Part shown: one piece after another, positions 43,401 through 50,217 of the stretch
Layout of the letters: the number at the start of each line of letters is the position of its first letter
Numbering within the stretch: the stretch's first letter is position 1
Made by a program: the position numbers and the translations under genes
Assembly (NCBI RefSeq): GCF_008386495.1
Contig: NZ_VTHJ01000041.1
Location: 36,697-86,913, forward strand
DNA length: 50,217 nt
Direction of reading: 5' to 3'
DNA from: Streptomyces tailanensis
GTDB lineage: Bacteria; Actinomycetota; Actinomycetes; Streptomycetales; Streptomycetaceae
The notes under the pieces: generated by a model
The model's input: only the letters and a program-made list of their open reading frames with translations
What the model was told of the DNA's origin: nothing
Database searches by the model: none

Positions 43401-45984
43401 TCCAGATGCCGGTGACGCCCGGCACGTGCGCCTGGCCGCCGAGGATGCCCTCGGTGCCCACCTCTCGGGCCACCCGGGTCACCTGCTCGGCGAAGGACGA
43501 CAGCTGGTCGACCATCGTGTTCACGGTGGTGACGAGTTCGAGGATCTCGCCCTTGGCGTCGACGGTGATCTTCTTCGACAGGTCGCCCTTGGCGACGGCG
43601 GTCGTGACCTCGGCGATCTGACGCACCTGGATCGTCAGGTTGTTCGCCATGAAGTTCACCGACTGCGTGAGGTCCTTCCAGGTGCCGGAGACGCCCTGCA
43701 CCTCGGCCTGACCGCCGAGCTGGCCCTCCGTACCCACCTCACGGGCGACCCTGGTGACCTCCTCCGCGAACGACGACAGCTGGTCCACCATCGTGTTCAG
43801 CGTGTTCTTCAGCTCCAGGATCTCGCCGCGCGCGTCCACGGTGATCTTCTGGGACAGGTCACCCCGGGCCACCGCGGTCGCCACCTGCGCGATGTTCCGC
43901 ACCTGGCCGGTCAGGTTGCCGGCCATGCCGTTCACCGACTCGGTGAGGTCGCGCCACACACCGGCGACACCGGGCACCTGCGCCTGACCGCCCAGCCGCC
44001 CTTCCGTACCCACCTCGCGGGCAACGCGGGTCACCTGGTCGGCGAAGGACGACAGCTGGTCGACCATCGTGTTGATGGTGTTCTTGAGCTCAAGGATCTC
44101 GCCGCGCGCGTCGACGTCGATCTTCTGCGAGAGGTCACCGCGGGCCACGGCGGTCGTCACCTGCGCGATGTTCCGCACCTGCGAGGTGAGGTTGCCGGCC
44201 ATCGAGTTGACGGAGTCGGTGAGCTCCTTCCACGTGCCGGACACACCGTCCACGCGGGCCTGACCGCCGAGGCGGCCCTCCGTGCCCACGTCCCGGGCCA
44301 TCCGCGTCACCTGGTCGGCGAAGGACGACAGCTGGTCGACCATCGTGTTCACGGTGTTCTTCAGTTCGAGCATCTCGCCCGCGACATCGACGGTGACCTT
44401 CTGCGAGAGGTCACCGTTGGCCACGGCTGTGGTGACCGCCGCGATGTTCCTCACCTGTCCGGTGAGATTCCGGAACGCCGTGTTGACGGAGTCCGTCAGG
44501 TCCTTCCACGTACCGGCCGCACCCGGCACCTGCGCCTGACCACCCAGCCGGCCCTCGGCACCGACCTCATTGGCCACACGGGTGACCTCGGCGCCGAAGT
44601 ACGAGAGCTGGTCGACCATCCCGTTGACGGTGTTCTTCAGCTCCAGCATCTCGCCGGCCACGTCGACGGTGACCTTCTGCGAGAGGTCGCCGTCGGCCAC
44701 GGCGGTCGTCACCGCCGCGATGTCCCTCACCTGAATGGTGAGGTTCCGGAAGACCGTGTTCACCGAATCGGTGAGGTCCTTCCACGTTCCCGCCGCGCCC
44801 GGCACCTGCGCCTGACCACCCAGCCGGCCCTCGGCACCGACCTCATTGGCCACACGGGTGACCTCGTCGGCGAAGATCCGCAGCGTCTCGGTCATCTGGT
44901 TGATGGTCTCGGCGAGCTTCGCGACCTCGCCACGTGCGGGAACGGTCACCTTCTGCGACAGATCACCGTTGGCGACGGCGGTGGTGACCTGGGCGATCCC
45001 CCGCACCTGCGCGGTGAGATTGCCGGCCATGGTGTTCACCGAATCGGTGAGCTCCTTCCACACACCGGCCACACCCGGCACCTCGGCCTGACCACCGAGT
45101 TGTCCGTCGGTGCCCACCTCGCGGGCGACTCGCGTCACCTCGGAGGAGAACGCGGAGAGCTGGTCCACCATCGTGTTGACGGTTTCCTTCAGCTCCAGCA
45201 TCTCGCCGGCCACATGAACCGTGACCTTCCGGGACAAGTCGCCCTTCGCGACCGCGGTCGTCACCAGTGCGATATCCCTCACCTGTGCGGTGAGCCGGTG
45301 CGCCATGGTGTTGACGGACTCCGTCAGATCCTTCCAAGAACCGGACATTCCGCGCACCTTGGCCTGCCCGCCCAGCTTGCCCTCGGTGCCCACCTCGCTG
45401 GCCACCCGGGTGACCTCGTCGGTGAACGTGGACAGCTGGTCGACCAGGTTGTTGACCGTGCGCCCGACCTTCAGGAACTCCCCGCGCAGCGGATGCCCGG
45501 TCCCGTCCGGACCCTGCGTCCGCAGCTCCATACGCGGCGACAGATCACCTTCCGCGACGGCCGACAGCACCCGGCTGACCTCGGAAACAGGCCGTACGAG
45601 GTCGTCGACCAGCGCGTTCGACGCATCGATCGCGGCCGCCCAGGAGCCCTCGGTCGCTCCCGTCTCCAGCCGCTCGGTGAGCTTGCCCTCACGCCCGACC
45701 ACTCGCCGCACCCGCGACAACTCACCGGTCAGATGCAGGTTCCGGTCCGCCACCTCGTTGTACACGGCGGCGATCTCGGCCATCACGCCGTCACCCGAAA
45801 CGGTCAGACGCTTGCGGAAGTTGCCGTCCCGCATCGCCTCCAACGCCGCCAACAGGCGGTTCAGGGCAGCCGTGTCCACGGTGGTGGTCCCATTGCGCGG
45901 TTTGCGTGTTTTGCGCTGATCGTTCAGGGACTGTCCGCCTTTCGCGCGCGCTTTAGTGCCCCGCGTCGCTGCGCCAGACTCCAC
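40489..45984 (-). CDS. osaA: Multi-HAMP hybrid histidine kinase OsaA
   Basis: This is a soluble-looking 1831-residue protein with no clear transmembrane segment. Residues 30-1100 form a chain of about 12 HAMP units, ten of them near-identical repeats of about 92 residues (TAVA-GDLS-K-TVDA-GEI-ELK-T-NTMVDQLSSFA-EVTRVAREVGTEG-LGGQA). Next come a GAF domain (about 1128-1278), a coiled coil, HisKA with SHELRTPLNSLL (His about 1373), HATPase_c (LLSNAVKF about 1491; GGTGLGLSISREI about 1573) and a C-terminal receiver (Asp in VVLMDIMMPEMDG, about 1760). It should autophosphorylate and pass phosphate via its receiver, with OsaB as likely partner. The GTG at 45984 has GGGAGGGA upstream. Confidence 0.93.
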   Translation of the reverse strand: MESGAATRGTKARAKGGQSLNDQRKTRKPRNGTTTVDTAALNRLLAALEAMRDGNFRKRLTVSGDGVMAEIAAVYNEVADRNLHLTGELSRVRRVVGREGKLTERLETGATEGSWAAAIDASNALVDDLVRPVSEVSRVLSAVAEGDLSPRMELRTQGPDGTGHPLRGEFLKVGRTVNNLVDQLSTFTDEVTRVASEVGTEGKLGGQAKVRGMSGSWKDLTESVNTMAHRLTAQVRDIALVTTAVAKGDLSRKVTVHVAGEMLELKETVNTMVDQLSAFSSEVTRVAREVGTDGQLGGQAEVPGVAGVWKELTDSVNTMAGNLTAQVRGIAQVTTAVANGDLSQKVTVPARGEVAKLAETINQMTETLRIFADEVTRVANEVGAEGRLGGQAQVPGAAGTWKDLTDSVNTVFRNLTIQVRDIAAVTTAVADGDLSQKVTVDVAGEMLELKNTVNGMVDQLSYFGAEVTRVANEVGAEGRLGGQAQVPGAAGTWKDLTDSVNTAFRNLTGQVRNIAAVTTAVANGDLSQKVTVDVAGEMLELKNTVNTMVDQLSSFADQVTRMARDVGTEGRLGGQARVDGVSGTWKELTDSVNSMAGNLTSQVRNIAQVTTAVARGDLSQKIDVDARGEILELKNTINTMVDQLSSFADQVTRVAREVGTEGRLGGQAQVPGVAGVWRDLTESVNGMAGNLTGQVRNIAQVATAVARGDLSQKITVDARGEILELKNTLNTMVDQLSSFAEEVTRVAREVGTEGQLGGQAEVQGVSGTWKDLTQSVNFMANNLTIQVRQIAEVTTAVAKGDLSKKITVDAKGEILELVTTVNTMVDQLSSFAEQVTRVAREVGTEGILGGQAHVPGVTGIWKDLSGNVNLMAKNLTMQVRNISQVAAAVANGDLTRTVTIEARGEVAQLADTFNSMVKTLSSFADQVTKVAREVGTDGILGGQAHVPGVAGTWKDLTESVNSMASNLTGQVRNIAMVTTAIAKGDLTKKIDIDARGEILELKTTINTMVDQLSSFAEEVTRVAREVGTEGQLGGLARVRDVDGTWRDLTESVNEMAGNLTRQVRAIARVATAVTRGDLNLKIDVDASGEIKELQDYINKMIANLRDTTIANQEQDWLKGNLARISALMQGRRDLDDVASLIMSELTPVVSAQHGAFFLAMPLVDGQDLAPNSEDQYELRMLGSYGYSMGSMPTSFRPGEALVGTAAKEKRTILVENAPSGYLKISSGLGEAPPAQVIVLPVLFEGKVLGVIELASFNSFTQIQKDFLNQIAEMIATSVNTISVNTKTEVLLKQSQELTEQLRERSDELEVRQKALEASNTELGEKAELLARQNRDIEVKNTEIEEARQVLEERAEQLAVSMRYKSEFLANMSHELRTPLNSLLILAKLLADNAESNLTPKQVEFAETIHGAGSDLLQLINDILDLSKVEAGKMDVSPTRIALVQLVDYVEATFRPLTAEKGLDFSVRVSPELPATLHTDEQRLLQVLRNLLSNAVKFTDSGAVELVIRPAGADVPVAIREQLLEAGSLSDPDADMIAFSVTDTGIGIAASKMRVIFEAFKQADGTTSRKYGGTGLGLSISREIARLLGGEIHAQSEPRRGSTFTLYLPLHPSELPPQGYAQTAPALEAGELLASENELAEPAETPAEVKSYRETQNGAAALFRRRRRGMSAGSPSALPGQGNGQAQEHWAQQAAQEAASQSRRTIRFEGEKVLIVDDDIRNVFALTSVLEQHGLSVLYAENGREGIEVLEQHDDVTVVLMDIMMPEMDGYATTTAIRRMPQFAGLPIIALTAKAMKGDREKAIDSGASDYVTKPVDPDHLLSVMEQWMRSE
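42690..45500 (-). repeat. Tandem 276-bp coding repeats (HAMP array) in osaA
   Basis: Ten consecutive repeats of about 276 bp encode HAMP units. The segment for the TTAVAxGDLS motif recurs at about 42760, 43040, 43315, 43595, 43870, 44140, 44420, 44700, 44975 and 45250. Some neighbours (around 44500-44830) are almost identical at the DNA level, for example two copies of the segment encoding EVGAEGRLGGQAQVPGAAG, pointing to gene conversion or recent duplication. Confidence 0.9.
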
Positions 45985-46514
45985 TGTGTCCCTCCCGCAA
46001 GGGTCGACCGTTCCTGCTCGCCGTATTTCGCCGTACTTCGCCGTGCTCGGACGCCTCGCACTGCTCGTACCACTCGTACTACTTCGTACTCAGATACTTA
46101 TGCTCGCCGAACCGGGTGCCACTCCCGGGCACGCTCGGAAGGTACTCGGCCTGCCGAGACGCTCTCCTGGAAGCCTGCCCAGTGTTTCACCATGCCTGAA
46201 CCAGGCCATAACAGTTCGGCAGCTTCGCACACGGTCCGCACACCTCCGGGCGGAAACACAGACGACCGGCATCCGCATGGACGGCGAAGGTAAGTAACCT
46301 TGCATGCGGCTGTCCAGCCATGCCGGTCCCGTCCGGCCTGGGCGGTGGCGCACGAGCACGAGCGGGCAGGCATCGGAGGGGCGGCCGCACCATGACCACC
46401 GGACTGCATCCTGGGGAAGCCCCCCGGGACCCCAGGCCGACGGAGAACCAGGCTCTGCCACGGCAGGAGGTCGACCGAAGGTCCCCGCACGTCGAGAACC
46501 GGACAAGGAGTTCT
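45985..46514. other. Divergent intergenic region between osaA and osaC
   Basis: This gap of about 530 bp should hold the promoters of both osaA and osaC. It is less GC-rich than its flanks and contains helically spaced short repeats (listed separately). No separate gene is convincing. If osaC started at the ATG at 46392 the gap would be shorter. Confidence 0.6.
46021..46090. repeat. Two arrays of 10-bp phased repeats upstream of osaA/osaC
   Basis: CCGTATTTCG, CCGTACTTCG and CCGTGCTCGG lie end to end at 46021-46050. After 10 bp, CTGCTCGTAC, CACTCGTACT and ACTTCGTACT lie at 46061-46090. CGTAC recurs on nearly the same helical face each turn. This could be a cooperative regulator-binding array or a simple slip repeat. 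Confidence 0.55.
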
Positions 46515-49136
46515 GTGATCACCGCGCGCGCGGCCGCCAGCTTCGACCCCGTCTCACGATCCGTCGCGACCGCCCGCAGTTTCGTCCGCGACACTCTCCA
46601 GGGCTGGGGATTCGCCGACATCGTCGACGACGCCGTGGTCCTGACCAGCGAACTGGTCACCAACGCGGTCGTCCACGCGGGCACCTCCGCCGACGTCCTC
46701 TGTCTGCGTACGGAGGACGGCGCCCGCATCGAGGTCGCCGACAGATACCCCGAGCGTGAGATTCCCCTCCAGGGCAACCACATCAACATGGGCAACCCCG
46801 ACCGCGAGGGCGGCCGCGGCCTCCAGTTGTGCGCGGCGATGGCCTCCCGCTGGGGCGTCGAGTACACCTCCACCCACAAGCAGGTCTGGTTCCAACTCGA
46901 CCTCCCCGACCGCCCGGTGGGCACCCGCACGGCCGGCCCGTCCCTCCCCGCCGACCTGCTCCCGCTCGCCGACGGCCGCGTCCGCGTCGCCGTCGTCCAG
47001 ATCGACCGCACGGGTGCGATCGGCGCCTGGAACGAGGACGCCGAGGAACTCTTCGGATACGCCCCCGACCAGGTCATCGGCAAACCCCTCACCGATCTCG
47101 CCGCCTGGCCCCACACCCCCGGCACCAGCACCGGCGTCGCCGAGGCCCTCCAACTCTCGCGCTGGGAGGGCAGTTACGGCATCCGCGGCGCCAACGGCCG
47201 TGTGACGCCGGTCTACGCCTCCCACCTCCGGGTACGCGACACGACCGGCGACCCCTCGACGGTCTGCCTTCTCGTACGGGACCACGAGCGCGCCGTCCTC
47301 CAGACTCCGATCCGCGTCCCGTCCGGCGACTCGTCCGGCTCCGGCGAGGGCCAGGCCACGGACCCCTTCGAGGTCTTCATCGGCTCCCCGGCCCCGGACG
47401 ACCTCGACGGCCTCCTCCAGCGCACGGTCGAGCGCGCCCGCGACATGCTCGACGGCGACTCGGCCTTCCTGCTCCTGGCCACCGACGACGAGACCGAGCT
47501 GGAGGTACGGGCCTCCACCGGCCTGCCCTCGGCCCGCCAGCGCTTCGCCCGCGTCCCCGTCGAGGCCGGCCCCGGCCGCTACGGCTCTGCCCGCATGCCC
47601 GCCGTCCACGACGACCTCGCGGCCGTCCCCGGCGCCGTACCGCTGCTGAGCGGCACGGGCATGCGTTCGGTCGTCACGGTCCCGCTGAAGGTCGAGGGCC
47701 GCCTCACCGGCTCCCTCGGCGTCGCCGCCGAGGCCCCGGGCCGCTACTCCAACGAGGAGGCCCTGCGCCTCCAGTTCGCCGCCGACCGCATCGCGCTCGC
47801 CGTCGAGTCGGCCCGCCTGGGCGAGCTGGAACGCCTGCGCCGAGGCTCCCTGTCGTTCCTCGTCGAGGCCTCCGACCTCCTCGCCGGCACCCTGGACCGC
47901 GACCAGACCCTGGCGCTGATGGCCCAGATGACGATCCCGACCCTCGCCACCTGGTGCGCGGTCTACACGATCGCCGACCAGGCCTCGGACCCGTACCTCT
48001 CCTACGTCCTCCACGAGGACGAGGACCTCATCGACGGCCTCAAGGCACTCCTCGCCAAGATCCCCCCACCGGAGCCGATCCCGACCCCGGGAGCCCGTGT
48101 CTGGACGGCTCCGGCCGAGGCGGCCCACCGCGCGGCCCTGCGCACCTCCATGCGCAGCCTGGGCCTCGGCGAGCCCGCCACGGTCAGCTCGGGCATCGGC
48201 ACGACCCTGGCGACCGCCTCGGCGGTGGGCGGCGAGACGGTCGTCCTCCCACTGGTGGCCCGCAACCGCGTCATCGGCATGCTGACCCTCGGCAAGCCGA
48301 CGGACGAGCACTTCCGCCAGGAGATCCTGGAACTGGCCGAGGACCTCTCCCGCAGGGCTGCCCTCGCCCTGGACAACGCCCGCCTGTACTCGGAGCGCAT
48401 GGCCATCAGCCAGTCCCTCCAGCGCAGCCTCCTCCCGCCCGAACTCCCGCAGATCGACGGCGTCGAGGTCGAAGTCATCTACCGCGCGGCCGGCGAGGGC
48501 AACGAGGTCGGCGGCGACTTCTACGACGTCTTCCCCATCCGCGACGGCGCGTACGGCTTCGCCATCGGCGACGTCTGCGGCACGGGCCCGGAGGCCGCCG
48601 CCGTCACCGGCCTGGCCCGCCACGCCCTGCGCCTGCTGGCCCGCGAGGGCTACGCCGGCCCCGCGGTCCTGGAGCGCCTCAACTCCGCGATCATCGACGA
48701 GGGCGCCCGCAGCCGCTTCCTGACGCTCCTGTACGGCGAGTTGTGGCCTCAGGACGACGGCAGCGCCCTGCTGAAGGTCGTCTGCGCCGGCCACCCGCTC
48801 CCCCTGCGCCTGCGCCAGGACGGCACGGTCGAGCCCGCCGCCGAGCCCCAGGCCCTCCTCGGCGTGATGGAGGACCTGGAGCTGTACGAGCAGACGGTCA
48901 CCCTCGACCCGGGCGACGTCCTCCTCTGTGTCACGGACGGCGTCACCGAACGCCGCGAAGGCACCCGCATGTTGGGCGACGACGGCCTCACCGAGGTCCT
49001 CACGACCTGCACGGGCCTCACGGCCGGCGCGGTCGCGGCCCGCGTGATGCGCGCGGTCGAACGCTTCGCCTCCGACGCCCCGTCCGACGACATGGCAATC
49101 CTGGCGATGCGCGTCCCGGGCCTCCACAAGGACTGA
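46515..49136 (+). CDS. osaC: Multidomain sigma-factor regulator / PP2C phosphatase OsaC
   Basis: An 873-residue protein. Domains: RsbW-like HATPase (residues 10-130; VLTSELVTNAVVHAGTSA, GGRGLQLCAAMASRWG), PAS (about 150-245; GAIGAWNEDAEELFGYAPDQV), two GAF domains (about 295-440 and 445-628) and a SpoIIE-type PP2C phosphatase (about 634-873) with the metal Asp residues in EVGGDFYDVF, AIGDVCGTGPEAA, VTDGVTERREG and SDDMAI. The layout matches S. coelicolor OsaC, which returns sigma-B to baseline after osmotic stress. GTG 46515 has AAGGAG 4 bases upstream; the in-frame ATG at 46392 is possible, but G/C at third positions drops in the added part. It is divergent from osaA. Confidence 0.92.
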   Translation: MITARAAASFDPVSRSVATARSFVRDTLQGWGFADIVDDAVVLTSELVTNAVVHAGTSADVLCLRTEDGARIEVADRYPEREIPLQGNHINMGNPDREGGRGLQLCAAMASRWGVEYTSTHKQVWFQLDLPDRPVGTRTAGPSLPADLLPLADGRVRVAVVQIDRTGAIGAWNEDAEELFGYAPDQVIGKPLTDLAAWPHTPGTSTGVAEALQLSRWEGSYGIRGANGRVTPVYASHLRVRDTTGDPSTVCLLVRDHERAVLQTPIRVPSGDSSGSGEGQATDPFEVFIGSPAPDDLDGLLQRTVERARDMLDGDSAFLLLATDDETELEVRASTGLPSARQRFARVPVEAGPGRYGSARMPAVHDDLAAVPGAVPLLSGTGMRSVVTVPLKVEGRLTGSLGVAAEAPGRYSNEEALRLQFAADRIALAVESARLGELERLRRGSLSFLVEASDLLAGTLDRDQTLALMAQMTIPTLATWCAVYTIADQASDPYLSYVLHEDEDLIDGLKALLAKIPPPEPIPTPGARVWTAPAEAAHRAALRTSMRSLGLGEPATVSSGIGTTLATASAVGGETVVLPLVARNRVIGMLTLGKPTDEHFRQEILELAEDLSRRAALALDNARLYSERMAISQSLQRSLLPPELPQIDGVEVEVIYRAAGEGNEVGGDFYDVFPIRDGAYGFAIGDVCGTGPEAAAVTGLARHALRLLAREGYAGPAVLERLNSAIIDEGARSRFLTLLYGELWPQDDGSALLKVVCAGHPLPLRLRQDGTVEPAAEPQALLGVMEDLELYEQTVTLDPGDVLLCVTDGVTERREGTRMLGDDGLTEVLTTCTGLTAGAVAARVMRAVERFASDAPSDDMAILAMRVPGLHKD

Positions 49137-49157
49137 GCGAGAACCCTGAAGACACGA

Positions 49158-49189
49158 AAAAGGCCCCGCCCGATTGGGCGGGGCCTTTT
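49158..49189 (+). terminator. Rho-independent terminator after osaC
   Basis: AAAAGGCCCCGCCC (49158-49171), loop GATT, and GGGCGGGGCCTTTT (49176-49189) form a perfect 14-bp stem ending in T's. It can work in both directions, ending osaC on + and the tRNA transcript on -. Confidence 0.92.
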
Positions 49190-49195
49190 GGCTGG

Positions 49196-49268
49196 AGCCC
49201 CCAAACGGAATCGAACCGTTGACCTTCTCCTTACCATGGAGACGCTCTGCCGACTGAGCTATAGGGGC
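49196..49268 (-). tRNA. tRNA-Thr (anticodon GGT)
   Basis: Read on the - strand the 73-nt molecule starts GCCCCTATAGCTCAG. It has the D arm TCAGTCGGCAGAGC, an anticodon stem TCTCC/GGAGA enclosing loop ATGGTAA (anticodon GGT, reading ACC/ACT), the T-arm GGTTCGATTCC and acceptor 3' strand TGGGGGC plus discriminator T. CCA is encoded in the genome (49193-49195). The 3' end abuts the bidirectional terminator. Confidence 0.95.
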
Positions 49269-49374
49269 CTGTTACCTGTTCGAGGTTTCCCTCGCGGCAA
49301 CGGGATAGATCATACCCCGAATCCGCGGCTGCCTCGAACCACCCGAGCGAACAGGCGCCGAGAGCGGAGTCGAC

Positions 49375-50064
49375 CTAGAACGCCGGCTGCAGCAGGCCAC
49401 CGAGCGCGTTGCACGCGGACACCATCCGGTGCAGTTGCCGCCGCGACATCGCACCGGCGATGGGCAGAGCCAGCGTCTCGTCGGCGGCCCGCTCGGTCTC
49501 CGGCAGGCACACGTCCTGCCGGAACCCTGGCATCCGGTGCACCGGTGTCTTCACCGGCACACTGCACTCAACTCCCTTGGCCCGTATGGCCCGTGCGAAG
49601 GCGTCCCGATCGGGCCGCCCATTGCCCGGCACCCGCACGACGTACTGCTGAAACGTGTGCCCGTCGCCCCCGTCAGGGGTCCGCACGCCCTTCAGCTTCG
49701 CCCTGAGATACGCGGCCCGCTGCCTGCGCTCCCCGACTTCGCTGTACGGCGCCTCCGACTCACCCTGCTCAAGCACCAGCAACCCATGCCGCTGCCCAAG
49801 CCGGTGCAGTCCGGCGATGTCGGCCGACCGACCGAACCGGTGGACGACGACGACAGCCACCGTCCGAGACGTCACTGCGGCCTCGACGGCCGAGGCATCC
49901 AGGCAGTACGTCACCGGGTCGATATCGGCGAAGACCGGTACTGCCCCTGCCAGACTCACCGCCTGGGCGACCTCGGCGTTCCCGAACGCCGGCACGACCA
50001 CCTCGTCGCCGACGCCGACACCTGCGGCCCTGAGCATTGCAACAGTACTCATACTTCGGATCAT
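49375..50064 (-). CDS. DegT/DnrJ/EryC1/StrS-fold protein lacking PLP-binding residues
   Basis: This protein of about 229 residues keeps the DegT (sugar aminotransferase) fold signatures: GVGDEVVVPAFGNAEVAQAVSLAGAVPVFADIDPVTYCLDASAVEAAV (about residues 15-62), VVVVHRFGRSADIAGLHRLGQRHGLLVLEQ, and the C-terminal TFQQYVVRVPGNGRPDRDAFARAIRAKGVE and ADETLALPI. The central part with the PLP Schiff-base Lys is missing, and the PLP-pairing Asp of the ED-x-A-Q motif is replaced (LEQGESE). It probably cannot transaminate. It lies between 5S rRNA and tRNA-Thr. The start is uncertain (50064 or 50052). Confidence 0.65.
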   Translation of the reverse strand: MIRSMSTVAMLRAAGVGVGDEVVVPAFGNAEVAQAVSLAGAVPVFADIDPVTYCLDASAVEAAVTSRTVAVVVVHRFGRSADIAGLHRLGQRHGLLVLEQGESEAPYSEVGERRQRAAYLRAKLKGVRTPDGGDGHTFQQYVVRVPGNGRPDRDAFARAIRAKGVECSVPVKTPVHRMPGFRQDVCLPETERAADETLALPIAGAMSRRQLHRMVSACNALGGLLQPAF

Positions 50065-50103
50065 GGTCGCGCAACGTGAACGCCAAGTGACGCACGACAA
50101 AAA

Positions 50104-50141
50104 AGAGCTGGTCCCCGAACCGAAGTTCAGGGACCAGCTCT
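50104..50141 (-). terminator. rRNA operon terminator
   Basis: On the - strand AGAGCTGGTCCC (50141-50130), a 14-nt loop and GGGACCAGCTCT (50115-50104) are followed by TTTT. It is placed just after the 5S rRNA 3' end. Confidence 0.93.
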
Positions 50142-50151
50142 ATCAATAATT

Positions 50152-50217
50152 GTTCGGCGGTGTCCTACTCTCCCACAGGGTCCCCCCTGCAGTACCATCG
50201 GCGCTGTAAGGCTTAGC
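50152..50217 (-). rRNA. rrf: 5S ribosomal RNA, 3' half (continues beyond the window)
   Basis: The - strand reads GCTAAGCCTTACAGCGCC, then a GATGGTACTGC segment, GTGGGAGAGTAGGACACCGCC and GAACA, the conserved 3' half of actinobacterial 5S rRNA. The 5' half and the rest of the rRNA operon lie past the window end. The exact 3' end is uncertain by 1-3 bases. Confidence 0.93.

Noticed and set aside
41554..46293. A 1579-codon open frame opposite osaA
   Set aside because: It is the antisense shadow of the HAMP repeats: high GC removes stops, and the protein is Arg/His/Leu-rich with no recognised domain.
46392..46514. Longer start for osaC at ATG 46392
   Set aside because: No ribosome binding site at 46392, and G/C at third positions drops in this part, whereas GTG 46515 has AAGGAG 4 bases upstream. 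Not excluded.

Overview
The window looks like chromosomal DNA from the core of a Streptomyces genome. GC content is very high, third codon positions are G/C rich, GTG starts are frequent, and several promoters sit directly on start codons. From memory, the gene order (recA-recX, gluABCD with gluRK, lhr, clgR-cinA-pgsA-rimO, ftsK, osaB-osaA-osaC) matches the recA neighbourhood of S. coelicolor in inverted orientation. All names rest on motif reading and recalled family features; no database search was run.

Layout. (1) 1-2000: a decayed stretch with a truncated peroxiredoxin, an intact DoxX-like membrane protein and a frameshifted HAD dehalogenase fragment. (2) 2083-4988: a MazG-like NTP pyrophosphatase, a Tat-exported peptidoglycan amidase and an orphan TAXI solute-binding protein. 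(3) 5095-10982: a glutamate system, with gluR-gluK divergent from gluABCD. (4) 11182-15505: an FAD monooxygenase, then cysteine dioxygenase, whose upstream cysteine-rich leader ORF is split by an IS200/IS605 element carrying intact tnpA and frameshifted tnpB. (5) 15543-20737: recX, an intein-containing recA, an AI-2E family exporter and a DUF3046 protein. (6) 20817-23888: an alpha/alpha-toroid protein, azlD, azlC and an AraC regulator. (7) 24033-31733: the large helicase lhr, an Fpg/Nei glycosylase, an SDR oxidoreductase, a small membrane protein and a Dps ferritin. (8) 31938-39290: clgR, cinA, pgsA, rimO, a RodZ-like protein and ftsK. (9) 39508-49136: the osmoadaptation set osaB, osaA and osaC. 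(10) 49196-50217: tRNA-Thr(GGT), a PLP-less DegT-fold protein, and the 3' end of a 5S rRNA with its terminator.

How the parts work together. GluR-GluK probably senses extracellular glutamate and switches on the GluABCD importer. RecA and RecX form the SOS recombination pair, behind a LexA-type box. RimO, PgsA, CinA and ClgR are coupled by 4-base overlaps or short gaps. OsaA/OsaB form an osmotic-stress phosphorelay, and OsaC is a multidomain sigma-factor regulator transcribed divergently.

The two most notable signals are: (a) a leaderless, cysteine-ending leader ORF ahead of cysteine dioxygenase, consistent with cysteine-responsive attenuation and cut in two by the IS element; and (b) a 364-residue LAGLIDADG intein in RecA, inserted between GVMFG and SPETT, the same site as the Mycobacterium leprae intein.
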